Of a stretch of DNA of 13,706 bases, positions 1 to 5,954 are shown piece by piece (position 1 is the stretch's first letter; each line of letters opens with the position of its first letter). Source of the stretch: Novosphingobium sp. Its GTDB lineage: Bacteria > Pseudomonadota > Alphaproteobacteria > Sphingomonadales > Sphingomonadaceae. The position numbers and the translations under genes are program-made. The DNA is taken from contig JAQVEQ010000063.1 in the NCBI GenBank assembly GCA_028697875.1, forward strand, positions 1-13,706, in the 5' to 3' direction. Under the pieces are notes generated by a model. That model was not told where the DNA came from. It did not search any database and was given only the letters and a program-made list of their open reading frames with translations.

Positions 1-288
1 CAGCGGGAATTGCGGAACCAGGTCTTCCGGCGGCGGCGGGCGATTGGCCTTGTAATGTTCGTACTGGCCGTTGCGGAACGAGGTCCCCGACTTGTCGAGA
101 ATGACAGCGAGATGCGTGGGGCCATCGGCCTCGTGCAGATCCTTGGCCAGCTTCCACAGCATCGCGGTATAACCGTAGACGGCTCCGACCGGCGTGCCGG
201 CGGGGTTGGTCAGCGGGGGGAGCCGGTGGTAGGCGCGGAAAATGTAGGCGGAACCGTCGACGATGTAGAGATGCTGCTTCTCGGCCAT
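1..288 (-). CDS. polA: DNA polymerase I, N-terminal part (partial, runs off the left edge)
   Basis: The minus strand reads open from an ATG at 288 to the window edge: 96 codons, no stop. The protein begins MAEKQHLYIVDGSAYIFRAY, the start of the 5'-3' exonuclease (FEN-like) domain of bacterial DNA polymerase I. Metal-binding acidic residues visible are D11 (in IVDGS) and D65 (in VILDKSG), matching the first two conserved aspartates of the family. The block FRNGQYEHYKANRPPPPEDL (residues 71-90) is the family helix-arch signature. PolA acts in the cytoplasm, removing RNA primers and filling gaps in replication and repair. The polymerase domain lies outside the window, so whether the gene is full length cannot be judged. 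The ribosome binding site is weak (GAAG, about 6 bases before the ATG). It is divergent from the small lipoprotein gene, with 275 bp between them. Confidence 0.95.
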   Translation of the reverse strand, partial: MAEKQHLYIVDGSAYIFRAYHRLPPLTNPAGTPVGAVYGYTAMLWKLAKDLHEADGPTHLAVILDKSGTSFRNGQYEHYKANRPPPPEDLVPQFPL

Positions 289-446
289 GCGGCTTCGTAG
301 CAGCGCCTTGCCTCCGGGTCAGCCGGTTTCCGCCTCGCTTGCCGACGCGGCCACGCATGTCATCAAAATGTCGCAATCCTGCGCCAAGGCCCTTGTGAAC
401 GAGGTGATAGGGTCCGGTGTGAAAAAGTGCCGTGCCGCGAACACGC

Positions 447-475
447 TTGCATAGTCTTCCAATGACGATTATTTG
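447..475 (+). promoter_or_regulatory. Weak candidate sigma70 promoter for the small lipoprotein gene
   Basis: TTGCAT (447-452) and TATTTG (470-475) are separated by 17 bp and lie about 90 bp before the lipoprotein ATG. Both hexamers match the consensus only partly, so this is a suggestion. The rest of the polA-lipoprotein spacer (289-563) holds nothing else I can name; no convincing polA promoter was seen on the minus strand. Confidence 0.2.
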
Positions 476-563
476 TGCGCGCGAAGTCTGCCCTAGGGGG
501 GAGGCTTTGCGTACGGATGCAAGGCCGTGCGTATTCCACTCGCTGTTCAAGGATTGCTATAAC

Positions 564-809
564 ATGCGCAAGATCGTTCTCGCTGCCGCTGCCGCCGCTG
601 GTGCTCTCACCCTCGCGGCCTGCTCGGAAAAGACCGAAGAAGCTGCCACCGAAACCGCCGACTCGGCGATGGCTGACGCTGACGCCGCTGCTGACACCGC
701 GACCGACGCCGCTGCTCCGGCCGATGCCGCTGCCGAAGCCACCGACGCTGCTGCTCCGGCTGACGCTGCTGCTCCGGCTGAAGGCGAAGCCGCTCCGGCG
801 GCCGAGTGA
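564..809 (+). CDS. Small Ala-rich lipoprotein, function unknown
   Basis: An 81-residue protein. The start at 564 is chosen because AAGGA (549-553) lies 10 bases upstream and because it gives a clean lipoprotein signal peptide: M-R-K, a hydrophobic Ala/Leu stretch (residues 5-19) and the lipobox L17-A-A-C20. A start at 432 in the same frame would bury this signal behind 44 unrelated residues. After Cys20 the protein is almost entirely Ala, Asp, Glu, Pro and Thr, with imperfect six-residue DAAAPA repeats (residues 48-53, 54-59, 61-66, 67-72) and no recognisable domain. It is expected to be exported, lipidated and anchored in a membrane facing the periplasm; residue 21 is Ser, so there is no Asp+2 inner-membrane retention signal and outer-membrane sorting is plausible. 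It resembles the acidic linker of the lipoprotein cytochrome at 5293. I do not recognise a named family. It is a single-gene unit followed by a strong terminator. Confidence 0.8.
   Translation: MRKIVLAAAAAAGALTLAACSEKTEEAATETADSAMADADAAADTATDAAAPADAAAEATDAAAPADAAAPAEGEAAPAAE
705..779 (+). repeat. In-frame 18-bp repeats encoding DAAAPA units
   Basis: Two perfect tandem 18-bp copies (744-761 and 762-779) start GACGCTGCTG and encode Asp-Ala-Ala-Ala-Pro-Ala. Diverged copies lie at 705-722 and 723-740. Being in frame, they look like repeat expansion of a low-complexity lipoprotein tail. Confidence 0.8.
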
Positions 810-833
810 TCTTCTGATTCATTCGGAAAACGG

Positions 834-865
834 AAAGGGCGCGGCCTGATGGCCGCGCCCTTTTT
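834..865. terminator. Strong rho-independent terminator, probably bidirectional
   Basis: A perfect 13-bp stem (834-846 with 851-863) with a TGAT loop, followed on the plus strand by a T run (861-865). It lies 25 bp after the lipoprotein stop. Read on the minus strand the same stem ends in TTTCCGTTTT, so it could also stop transcripts leaving the beta-lactamase-like gene, which converges on it. Confidence 0.9.
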
Positions 866-935
866 GTATCTGGGTTCTTTATCCGGCTGACAGCCTGAGC
901 CGTCTTGCCGGAAAATGCCGGTCTGCCGCGCCGGC

Positions 936-968
936 GGCGCTAACCGGGCGCTAACCGGGCGCTAACCG
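936..968. repeat. Three perfect tandem copies of an 11-bp unit
   Basis: The unit GGCGCTAACCG occurs three times without mismatch (936-946, 947-957, 958-968), just beyond the stop codon of the minus-strand beta-lactamase-like gene. It is noncoding and its length is not a multiple of three. It could be a variable-number repeat or part of the 3' untranslated RNA of that gene; no function is evident. Confidence 0.9.
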
Positions 969-978
969 GTCCGGGCAA

Positions 979-1995
979 TCAGTACCGCGCGTTCACCCAA
1001 TGGGTGTTGTCGTTGGCGGCAAGTTCCGTGTAACCGTCGAAAATCGCCTTTGCGATCTGTGCGATACGGTTTTCCCGCGCGAGGCGGGAACCCTGCCCGG
1101 TGACATAGATGGCGACGGCATAGGCCCGGCCGTCCGGGGTCTTGATAATGCCGATATCGCTGGACGTGTTGTTGAGCGAACCGGTCTTGTGGGCCACTTG
1201 CACTTCTTCGGGCAGCAGCGCCCGGATGCGCCGCTTGCCCGTCACGCAGCGTTCCATCGCACCGATCAGGACTTCGCGGCTTTCCTTGCTCAGCCAGCGG
1301 CCTTCGTACAGCCCGCTCAGCAACTGGACCATGGCGTGCGGCGTCGCACTGTCGCGTGGATCGATGTGCTTGGCAGGGTCGAATTCGCCGTCGTCGCGCA
1401 CCAGAGTGGCGATGTCGCGGTCGATCCGGAAATCGTCGATTCCCGCCTTGTGAACCCAGCGAGTGACGGCTTCCGGGCCACCGATCACGGCCAGCAGTGC
1501 GTCTGTCGCGGTGTTGTCGCTCCGGGTAATCATGCGTTCGATCAGTTCGTGCGCGGGCAGGTACGCGCCTTTGCGCACCGGGGCCGCCGCGCTTGAGAAC
1601 GGTTGCGATCTCACCGGGATCAGCAGCGGGTATTTGCTGGTCAGGCTCCAGCGGCCCTTGTCCACGCCGTCGAGGAACGTGGCGGCAATCGCGATCTTGC
1701 TGGTGCTGGCCATCGGAAAGCGCTGTTCGCCAAGAACGGTAATTTCATGGCCGTCGGCAAGGTCCACCGCCGCTACGCCGATCCGCCCCTGGCCTCCGTC
1801 GGCAAGCTGGGCGATCCGGGCTTCGAGCGGATTGGAATAGGCCCGGTGGAAATCCTTCGGAGCGCGCAGTTCGGTTCCAAGGACTGCATCGAAACTGGCG
1901 GCATAGTCCTGCTGCGTGCCTGCCTGTACCGGTTGGACAGCCAGCGCGCCGAGGCCCAGCGCCATAACAAATCGCGTGATTGTCTTGCGCATCAT
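979..1995 (-). CDS. Class A beta-lactamase-like serine hydrolase with altered omega loop
   Basis: 338 residues with a Sec signal peptide (basic start, hydrophobic residues 8-20, likely cleavage after A-x-A at 25), so periplasmic. Motifs of the penicillin-binding/class A fold: S97-T-S-K100 (Ambler S70/K73), S159-D-N161 (S130-D-N132) and K270-T-G272 (K234-T-G). Omega-loop anchors are visible as R193 (in R-I-D-R) and R214-D215 (Ambler R164, R178-D179), but the loop is about 7 residues longer than in TEM. The ungapped equivalent of Glu166 is I195, and that of Asn170 is V199. Glu166 is the deacylation base of ordinary class A enzymes, so this may be a slow beta-lactamase, a penicillin-binding or D-Ala peptidase-type protein, or may use a shifted acidic residue such as D194, D201, D202 or E204. 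Two adjacent ATGs exist (1995, 1992); AGGATAGG precedes them. It lies 127 bp downstream of the hydroxylase gene on the same strand and has its own candidate promoter. Confidence 0.85.
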   Translation of the reverse strand: MMRKTITRFVMALGLGALAVQPVQAGTQQDYAASFDAVLGTELRAPKDFHRAYSNPLEARIAQLADGGQGRIGVAAVDLADGHEITVLGEQRFPMASTSKIAIAATFLDGVDKGRWSLTSKYPLLIPVRSQPFSSAAAPVRKGAYLPAHELIERMITRSDNTATDALLAVIGGPEAVTRWVHKAGIDDFRIDRDIATLVRDDGEFDPAKHIDPRDSATPHAMVQLLSGLYEGRWLSKESREVLIGAMERCVTGKRRIRALLPEEVQVAHKTGSLNNTSSDIGIIKTPDGRAYAVAIYVTGQGSRLARENRIAQIAKAIFDGYTELAANDNTHWVNARY

Positions 1996-2027
1996 GTGCC
2001 TATCCTATCCGTCCATGGTTAGCGGAA

Positions 2028-2056
2028 ACATAACGCCAAGCAGGTGTTTCAGACAA
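2028..2056 (-). promoter_or_regulatory. Candidate promoter for the beta-lactamase-like gene
   Basis: On the minus strand TTGTCT (2056-2051) and TTATGT (2033-2028) are separated by 17 bp, with the start codon about 32 bp further on. The -35 is a 4/6 match to TTGACA; the -10 is modest. This would let the gene be transcribed independently of the upstream hydroxylase gene. No clear terminator was seen between the two genes. Confidence 0.35.
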
Positions 2057-2122
2057 GCGGGGGGCGACGAACCGGTTTGCCCGGCGCGGCGAAGCGAGCA
2101 GCGGAGGGCGGACTGCCCCGGT

Positions 2123-2899
2123 TTAGCTGGCGCCGATGGCGCGCCGTGCGTCCTGCACGAAGCTCGAGGCGCGGACGCCGTGGAAGATCAGCTTGCCCGC
2201 CAGCCGGCCCGCCAGCCGCATGGGGCGGTGCACCTGGAGGAACAGCACTACCCGCGGTCCGTTCCTCTCGTTCCAGACTTCGTGCTGACAGGTTTCGTCG
2301 AACACCAGCCATTCGCCTTCACGCCATTGGGCGAGAGTGCCGTCGACATCGATCTCGCAGCGCTCCGGGCCATCGGGCACCAGCAAGGGGAGGTGGCAGT
2401 TGAGCCACGCCTTGGTCAGCCCCCGATGCGGCGGGACATGCGTATCGGGTTCCATGATCGAGAAGAATGCCACGACCACGCCGGGAACCTGTTCGATCAG
2501 TTCCGCCGTCCGGGGGCAGCGCGCGCAGTTGGCTTCCGACCGGAAGCCGTACCCCTTGAAGAAGAAGCTCTTCCAGGCGGTCGTCCGGGCGATCCTGCGG
2601 TGGTCGGGCGAGATCTCGCCGAGCGGGGGGATCTCGTCGCGCTCGTCGAGCAGGCGCAGGAGTTCTTCGCGGATGCTGCGCCAGTGCGGCTGGACATGTT
2701 CGAGGCCGGCAATGGCGGAGGCATCGACGAAGGCTTCGTCGCCGATGGCCGATTGCCGCGCCAGCCAGCGGTTCACCGGCGCGCGCAGCCGTTTGCCGAT
2801 TCTGACCAGGGGACTCTGGCGTTTGCGCTTGTCCGCGATCGTCTTGTGCCGCGCCGGGCTGTCCGGGCCCGCGGCGTGGTGTGCCTGTCCGCTTGCCAT
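2123..2899 (-). CDS. Aspartyl/asparaginyl beta-hydroxylase family protein (LpxO/AspH-like)
   Basis: 258 residues. The core resembles the Fe(II)/2-oxoglutarate oxygenases that include AspH (peptidyl Asp/Asn hydroxylation) and LpxO (2-hydroxylation of a lipid A acyl chain). Expected metal ligands are H158, in T-H-V-P-P-H-R-G, and H206, in D-E-T-C-Q-H-E-V-W; R216 should bind 2-oxoglutarate. The spacing from H206 to R216 (10 residues) equals that of human AspH H725 to R735, and as in that family there is no carboxylate ligand between the histidines. The N-terminal 50 residues are strongly basic with no clear membrane segment, so it is probably cytoplasmic or peripheral. The substrate cannot be read from sequence; lipid A or another envelope molecule is a reasonable guess. 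The ATG at 2899 has a poor ribosome binding site, so a later start is possible. It lies between the groEL terminator and the beta-lactamase-like gene. Confidence 0.85.
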   Translation of the reverse strand: MASGQAHHAAGPDSPARHKTIADKRKRQSPLVRIGKRLRAPVNRWLARQSAIGDEAFVDASAIAGLEHVQPHWRSIREELLRLLDERDEIPPLGEISPDHRRIARTTAWKSFFFKGYGFRSEANCARCPRTAELIEQVPGVVVAFFSIMEPDTHVPPHRGLTKAWLNCHLPLLVPDGPERCEIDVDGTLAQWREGEWLVFDETCQHEVWNERNGPRVVLFLQVHRPMRLAGRLAGKLIFHGVRASSFVQDARRAIGAS

Positions 2900-2990
2900 G
2901 GCGGGAGTGTAACATTCTTCGGCCGGTATTTTAACCTGCTTTGGCGGCGGTGCTGTCCGGCGGGGAGAAGGGCGTCCTGCGGAGGGCGAA

Positions 2991-3024
2991 AAGAAAAAGG
3001 GCCGGAGGATCGCTCCTCCGGCCC
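2991..3024 (-). terminator. Rho-independent terminator of the groES-groEL operon
   Basis: A perfect 11-bp stem (2999-3009 with 3014-3024) with a 4-base loop. On the minus strand it is followed by TTTTTCTT. It lies 24 bp after the groEL stop codon. Confidence 0.92.
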
Positions 3025-3048
3025 CGATTCGTATAGTGCGGGAAAGGC

Positions 3049-4689
3049 TTAGAAGCCCATGCCGCCCATGCCGCCCATGTCGGGCATGGCCGGGGCAGCC
3101 GGCTTGTCTTCCGGCTTTTCCGCGATCGCCGCTTCGGTGGTGATCAGCAGGCCAGCGACCGAAGCCGCGTCCTGGAGCGCCGTGCGCACGACCTTGGTCG
3201 GGTCGATCACACCGGCCGCAACCAGGTTTTCGTAGGTGTCGGTCGCGGCGTTGAAGCCGAGCTGTTCGTCGTTGCCGTCGATCAGCTTGCCGGCGACGAC
3301 CGCGCCGTCATGACCGGCGTTCTCGGCGATCTGCTTGACCGGGGCGGTGATCGCCTTGCGGACGATGTCGATGCCGCGGGTCTGGTCGTCGTTGGCGCCA
3401 GCCAGGCCGTCGAGGGCCTTGATGGCATAGAGCAGGGCCGTGCCGCCGCCCGGGACGATGCCTTCTTCCACCGCAGCGCGGGTAGCGTGGAGGGCGTCGT
3501 CGACGCGGTCCTTGCGTTCCTTCACTTCGATTTCGGTCGCACCGCCGACCTTGATCACTGCAACGCCGCCGGCGAGCTTCGCCAGGCGTTCCTGCAGCTT
3601 TTCACGGTCGTAGTCGCTGGTGGTGACTTCGATCTGGGCGCGGATCTGTTCGACGCGGGCCTTGATGTCCTCGGCCGCACCGGCACCGTCGACGATCGTG
3701 GTGTTGTCCTTGTCGATCGTGACGCGCTTGGCCTGGCCGAGCATGTTCAGCGTGACGTTCTCGAGCTTGATGCCGAGATCTTCGCTGATCATCTCGCCCT
3801 TGGTCAGGATCGCGATGTCCTGCAGCATGGCCTTGCGGCGATCGCCGAAGCCCGGGGCCTTGACGGCCGCGATCTTGAGGCCGCCGCGCAGCTTGTTGAC
3901 CACCAGCGTGGCCAGCGCCTCGCCTTCGATGTCCTCGGCGATGATGAGGAGCGGACGGCCGCTCTGCACCACGGCTTCGAGGACCGGCAGCATCGACTGC
4001 AGGTTCGACAGCTTCTTCTCGTGGACCAGGATGAAGGGATCGTCGAGTTCGACGGTCATCTTTTCCGGGTTGGTGATGAAGTACGGCGAGAGGTAGCCGC
4101 GGTCGAATTGCATGCCTTCGACGACGTCGAGCTCGAATTCGAGGCCCTTGGCTTCCTCGACGGTGATGACGCCTTCCTTGCCGACCTTGTCCATGGCTTC
4201 GGCGATCTTCTCACCGACTTCGGTGTCGCCATTGGCCGAGATAATGCCGACCTGGGCGATTTCCGATGAACCGGCCACGGCCTTCGAGCGGTTCTGAAGG
4301 TTTTCGACGACCTTGCCGACGGCGAGGTCGATGCCGCGCTTGAGGTCCATCGGGTTCATGCCGGCCGCGACCGATTTCATGCCTTCGCGAACGATCGCCT
4401 GGGCCAGAACGGTGGCGGTGGTGGTGCCGTCACCGGCCGCGTCGTTGGCCTTGGAGGCCACTTCGCGCAGCATCTGGGCGCCCATGTTCTCGAACTTGTC
4501 CTTCAGTTCGATTTCCTTGGCGACGGAAACGCCGTCCTTGGTGATGCGGGGAGCGCCGAAGCTCTTGTCGATCACCACATTGCGGCCCTTGGGGCCCAGC
4601 GTGACCTTCACGGCATTGGCCAGCGTGTCCACGCCGGCGAGGATGCGTTCGCGCGCGTCACGCGAAAATTTCACGTCCTTGGCAGCCAT
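3049..4689 (-). CDS. groEL: 60 kDa chaperonin GroEL
   Basis: 546 residues, the usual length for GroEL. It forms the double-ring, ATP-driven folding chamber that works with GroES in the cytoplasm. Visible landmarks: N-terminal MAAKDVKFSRDAR; the nucleotide-binding signature GDGTTTATVLAQ (residues 86-97, with D87 as the hydrolysis-linked aspartate); the apical-domain region with GYLSPYFITN (near residues 198-207); the intermediate-domain block DALHATRAAVEEG; and the flexible C-terminal tail ending GGMGGMGF. The start at 4689 is supported by GAGGAA eight bases upstream. It is the second gene of the operon, 65 bp after groES, and ends at a strong hairpin terminator. Expression should follow the RpoH-like promoter and CIRCE operator upstream of groES. 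No damage or unusual residue was seen. Confidence 0.99.
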   Translation of the reverse strand: MAAKDVKFSRDARERILAGVDTLANAVKVTLGPKGRNVVIDKSFGAPRITKDGVSVAKEIELKDKFENMGAQMLREVASKANDAAGDGTTTATVLAQAIVREGMKSVAAGMNPMDLKRGIDLAVGKVVENLQNRSKAVAGSSEIAQVGIISANGDTEVGEKIAEAMDKVGKEGVITVEEAKGLEFELDVVEGMQFDRGYLSPYFITNPEKMTVELDDPFILVHEKKLSNLQSMLPVLEAVVQSGRPLLIIAEDIEGEALATLVVNKLRGGLKIAAVKAPGFGDRRKAMLQDIAILTKGEMISEDLGIKLENVTLNMLGQAKRVTIDKDNTTIVDGAGAAEDIKARVEQIRAQIEVTTSDYDREKLQERLAKLAGGVAVIKVGGATEIEVKERKDRVDDALHATRAAVEEGIVPGGGTALLYAIKALDGLAGANDDQTRGIDIVRKAITAPVKQIAENAGHDGAVVAGKLIDGNDEQLGFNAATDTYENLVAAGVIDPTKVVRTALQDAASVAGLLITTEAAIAEKPEDKPAAPAMPDMGGMGGMGF

Positions 4690-4754
4690 TGTTCAATTCC
4701 TCATTTAGCGAAAATTTTCGAATTTTACCCGTGTGGGCGATGGAAAGTCCGGCC

Positions 4755-5042
4755 TCAGGCGATCACGCCCAGGATGTCGCTTTCCTTCATGATCAGCAGG
4801 TCTTCGCCGTCGATCTTGACTTCGGTGCCGGACCACTTGCCGAACAGCACGCGGTCGCCGGCCTTGACGTCCAGCGGAGTGACGGTGCCGTCTTCGGCCT
4901 TGGAGCCATTGCCGACGGCGACGATTTCGCCTTCGCTCGGCTTTTCCTTGGCGCTGTCGGGGATGATGATGCCGCCAGCGGTCTTTTCCTCGGCTTCGAT
5001 GCGACGGACAAGAACGCGGTCGTGCAACGGACGGAATGCCAT
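4755..5042 (-). CDS. groES: 10 kDa co-chaperonin GroES
   Basis: 95 residues, starting MAFRPLHDRVLVRRIEAEEK, the canonical GroES N-terminus. The mobile loop that docks on GroEL covers roughly residues 17-35, with the typical T-A-G-G-I-I-I-P at 21-28; the C-terminus ends in DILGVIA. GroES forms the heptameric lid over the GroEL chamber. The start at 5042 is chosen over an upstream in-frame ATG at 5114 because GAGG lies just before it, the family begins here, and the upstream stretch contains the CIRCE operator. It is first in the operon, with groEL 65 bp downstream. Confidence 0.98.
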   Translation of the reverse strand: MAFRPLHDRVLVRRIEAEEKTAGGIIIPDSAKEKPSEGEIVAVGNGSKAEDGTVTPLDVKAGDRVLFGKWSGTEVKIDGEDLLIMKESDILGVIA

Positions 5043-5077
5043 GTGTCTGACCTCTTCCAATTGGGTTGAACTGTCTC

Positions 5078-5104
5078 TTGGCACTCCCGGTCCGAGAGTG
5101 CCAG
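5078..5104 (-). promoter_or_regulatory. CIRCE operator (HrcA binding site)
   Basis: Two 9-bp arms, TTGGCACTC (5078-5086) and GAGTGCCAG (5096-5104), are separated by exactly 9 bp. The CIRCE consensus is TTAGCACTC-N9-GAGTGCTAA; each arm differs only in its outer bases, and 8 of 9 pairs between arms are complementary. It lies about 35 bp before the groES start and immediately downstream of the promoter -10, the usual position for HrcA repression. Confidence 0.93.
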
Positions 5105-5111
5105 CGGCGGG

Positions 5112-5141
5112 CATATGGGCGGGGGCTCGGCCAGCGTCAAG
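5112..5141 (-). promoter_or_regulatory. Heat-shock (RpoH-type) promoter of groES-groEL
   Basis: On the minus strand CTTG (5141-5138) is followed, after 18 bp, by CCCATATG (5119-5112). This fits the reported alphaproteobacterial heat-shock promoter form, CTTG-N17/18-CYTATNTG, with one mismatch. The same bases read as a sigma70 promoter would be TTGACG-N17-CATATG, so basal as well as stress transcription from one site is plausible. The expected start point falls at the edge of the CIRCE operator. Confidence 0.8.
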
Positions 5142-5292
5142 GCGCGCAAGGCGAAAATTTTGTCCTCCCGCCGCGAAGAGCGGATGGCAGGCATTGCCGC
5201 TTGCGGCGCGGTTGCGCTAGCGGTGCGGTGCTGCGGCCGGGGGTTGTGGGAACGCGACCGGCCTTGCCGCGGGACAGGAAAGGCAGGATGAC

Positions 5293-5820
5293 ATGAATTT
5301 GCGTCATACGGCATTTGCCGCACTTCTTCCCCTCGTGCTGGCGGGCTGCGGCGGCAGCGATACCGGCGGCGATACCGGCGGGCAGGCCGGAGAGGCGGCA
5401 TCCGAAACCGCCCCCGAAACCGCCCCCGAAACCGCCTCCGGAGCGATGGCGGAAAGCGCCGCGGCTCCGGCCCCCCAACCCGCGGCCGAACCCGCGGCGG
5501 AAGAGGCCGGGGCCGAACAGCCCGCCGCGCTCCAGCCGCCGCCCGCCTTCGCCCAGTGCCGCAGCTGCCACTCGGTCGAGCCGGGCCGCCACATGGTCGG
5601 GCCGAGTCTCGCCGGGATCTACGGGACCAAGGCCGGCGACGTGGCCGGTTACAATTTCAGCACGGCGATGAAGGAATCGGGCCTGACCTGGGACGAGGCG
5701 ACGCTCGACAAGTACCTCACCGCGCCGCAGCAGGTCGTGCCGGGGACCAAGATGGGCTTTGCCGGCCTGAAGGACGAGGCCAAGCGCAAGGCCGTGATCG
5801 AATACCTGAAGGCGATCTGA
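5293..5820 (+). CDS. Lipid-anchored class I c-type cytochrome
   Basis: 175 residues. A lipoprotein signal peptide (hydrophobic residues 7-17) ends in the lipobox L16-A-G-C19. A flexible linker rich in Ala, Pro, Glu and Gly (about residues 20-82) contains ETAP repeats. The rest is a compact class I cytochrome c domain: heme attachment motif C89-R-S-C92-H93 and a probable distal ligand M154 in P-G-T-K-M-G-F. It resembles cytochrome c2/c552-type domains and presumably shuttles electrons in the periplasm while tethered to a membrane, for instance between the bc1 complex and a terminal oxidase; the partner is inferred. The start at 5293 follows AGGAAAGGCAGGA. It diverges from groES and converges on rplL, sharing a terminator with it. 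No cytochrome maturation or oxidase genes are nearby. Confidence 0.92.
   Translation: MNLRHTAFAALLPLVLAGCGGSDTGGDTGGQAGEAASETAPETAPETASGAMAESAAAPAPQPAAEPAAEEAGAEQPAALQPPPAFAQCRSCHSVEPGRHMVGPSLAGIYGTKAGDVAGYNFSTAMKESGLTWDEATLDKYLTAPQQVVPGTKMGFAGLKDEAKRKAVIEYLKAI
5402..5437 (+). repeat. Three 12-bp in-frame repeats in the cytochrome linker
   Basis: The unit CCGAAACCGCCC occurs at 5402-5413, 5414-5425 and, with one change, 5426-5437. It encodes the ETAP/ETAS repeats of the linker between lipid anchor and heme domain. In-frame units allow linker length to change without a frameshift. Confidence 0.85.
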
Positions 5821-5868
5821 CCGCCGCGCCAGCGCGACCGGGCCGGCCTTCGCGCGGTCCGGAACCGT

Positions 5869-5899
5869 GATACGAAAAAGGGCGATACGAAAAAAGGGC
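5869..5899. repeat. Tandem duplication next to the shared terminator
   Basis: GATACGAAAAAGGGC (5869-5883) is followed directly by the same sequence with one more A (5884-5899). The second copy forms the left arm of the terminator stem, so the copy farther from rplL looks like a duplicated terminator arm plus A tract. Confidence 0.75.
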
Positions 5900-5925
5900 G
5901 GCTCCTTGCGGGGCCGCCCTTTCTT
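5891..5925. terminator. Bidirectional terminator between the cytochrome gene and rplL
   Basis: A 10-bp perfect stem (5893-5902 with 5913-5922), extended by about three more inner pairs around a TTGC loop. The plus-strand tail is TTTCTTGTTT, 73 bp after the cytochrome stop. The minus-strand tail is a run of six T residues, 33 bp after the rplL stop. It therefore serves both converging genes. Confidence 0.9.
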
Positions 5926-5954
5926 GTTTCTGTCCGGTAGAACCGAAAAGAAGA

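Noticed and set aside
10..300. A 96-residue plus-strand open frame at the left edge
   Set aside because: It is antisense to the polA start, which is recognisable on the minus strand from 288 to the edge.
432..563. An upstream in-frame start for the small lipoprotein
   Set aside because: It would place 44 unrelated residues ahead of a proper lipoprotein signal peptide; the ATG at 564 has a ribosome binding site and a lipobox at the right distance.
936..968. CRISPR-like repeat
   Set aside because: The copies are directly tandem with no spacers and are only 11 bp long.
1916..3052. A 378-residue plus-strand open frame across the hydroxylase gene
   Set aside because: It runs antisense to the hydroxylase, whose histidine and arginine motifs are clear, and crosses intergenic DNA and the groEL terminator.
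3310..4269. A 319-residue plus-strand open frame inside groEL
   Set aside because: Antisense shadow of groEL, rich in Asp, Leu, Val and Arg and without domains.
5043..5114. An N-terminal extension of GroES
   Set aside because: The extension would translate the CIRCE operator and expected transcription start region; the family start and GAGG site are at 5042.
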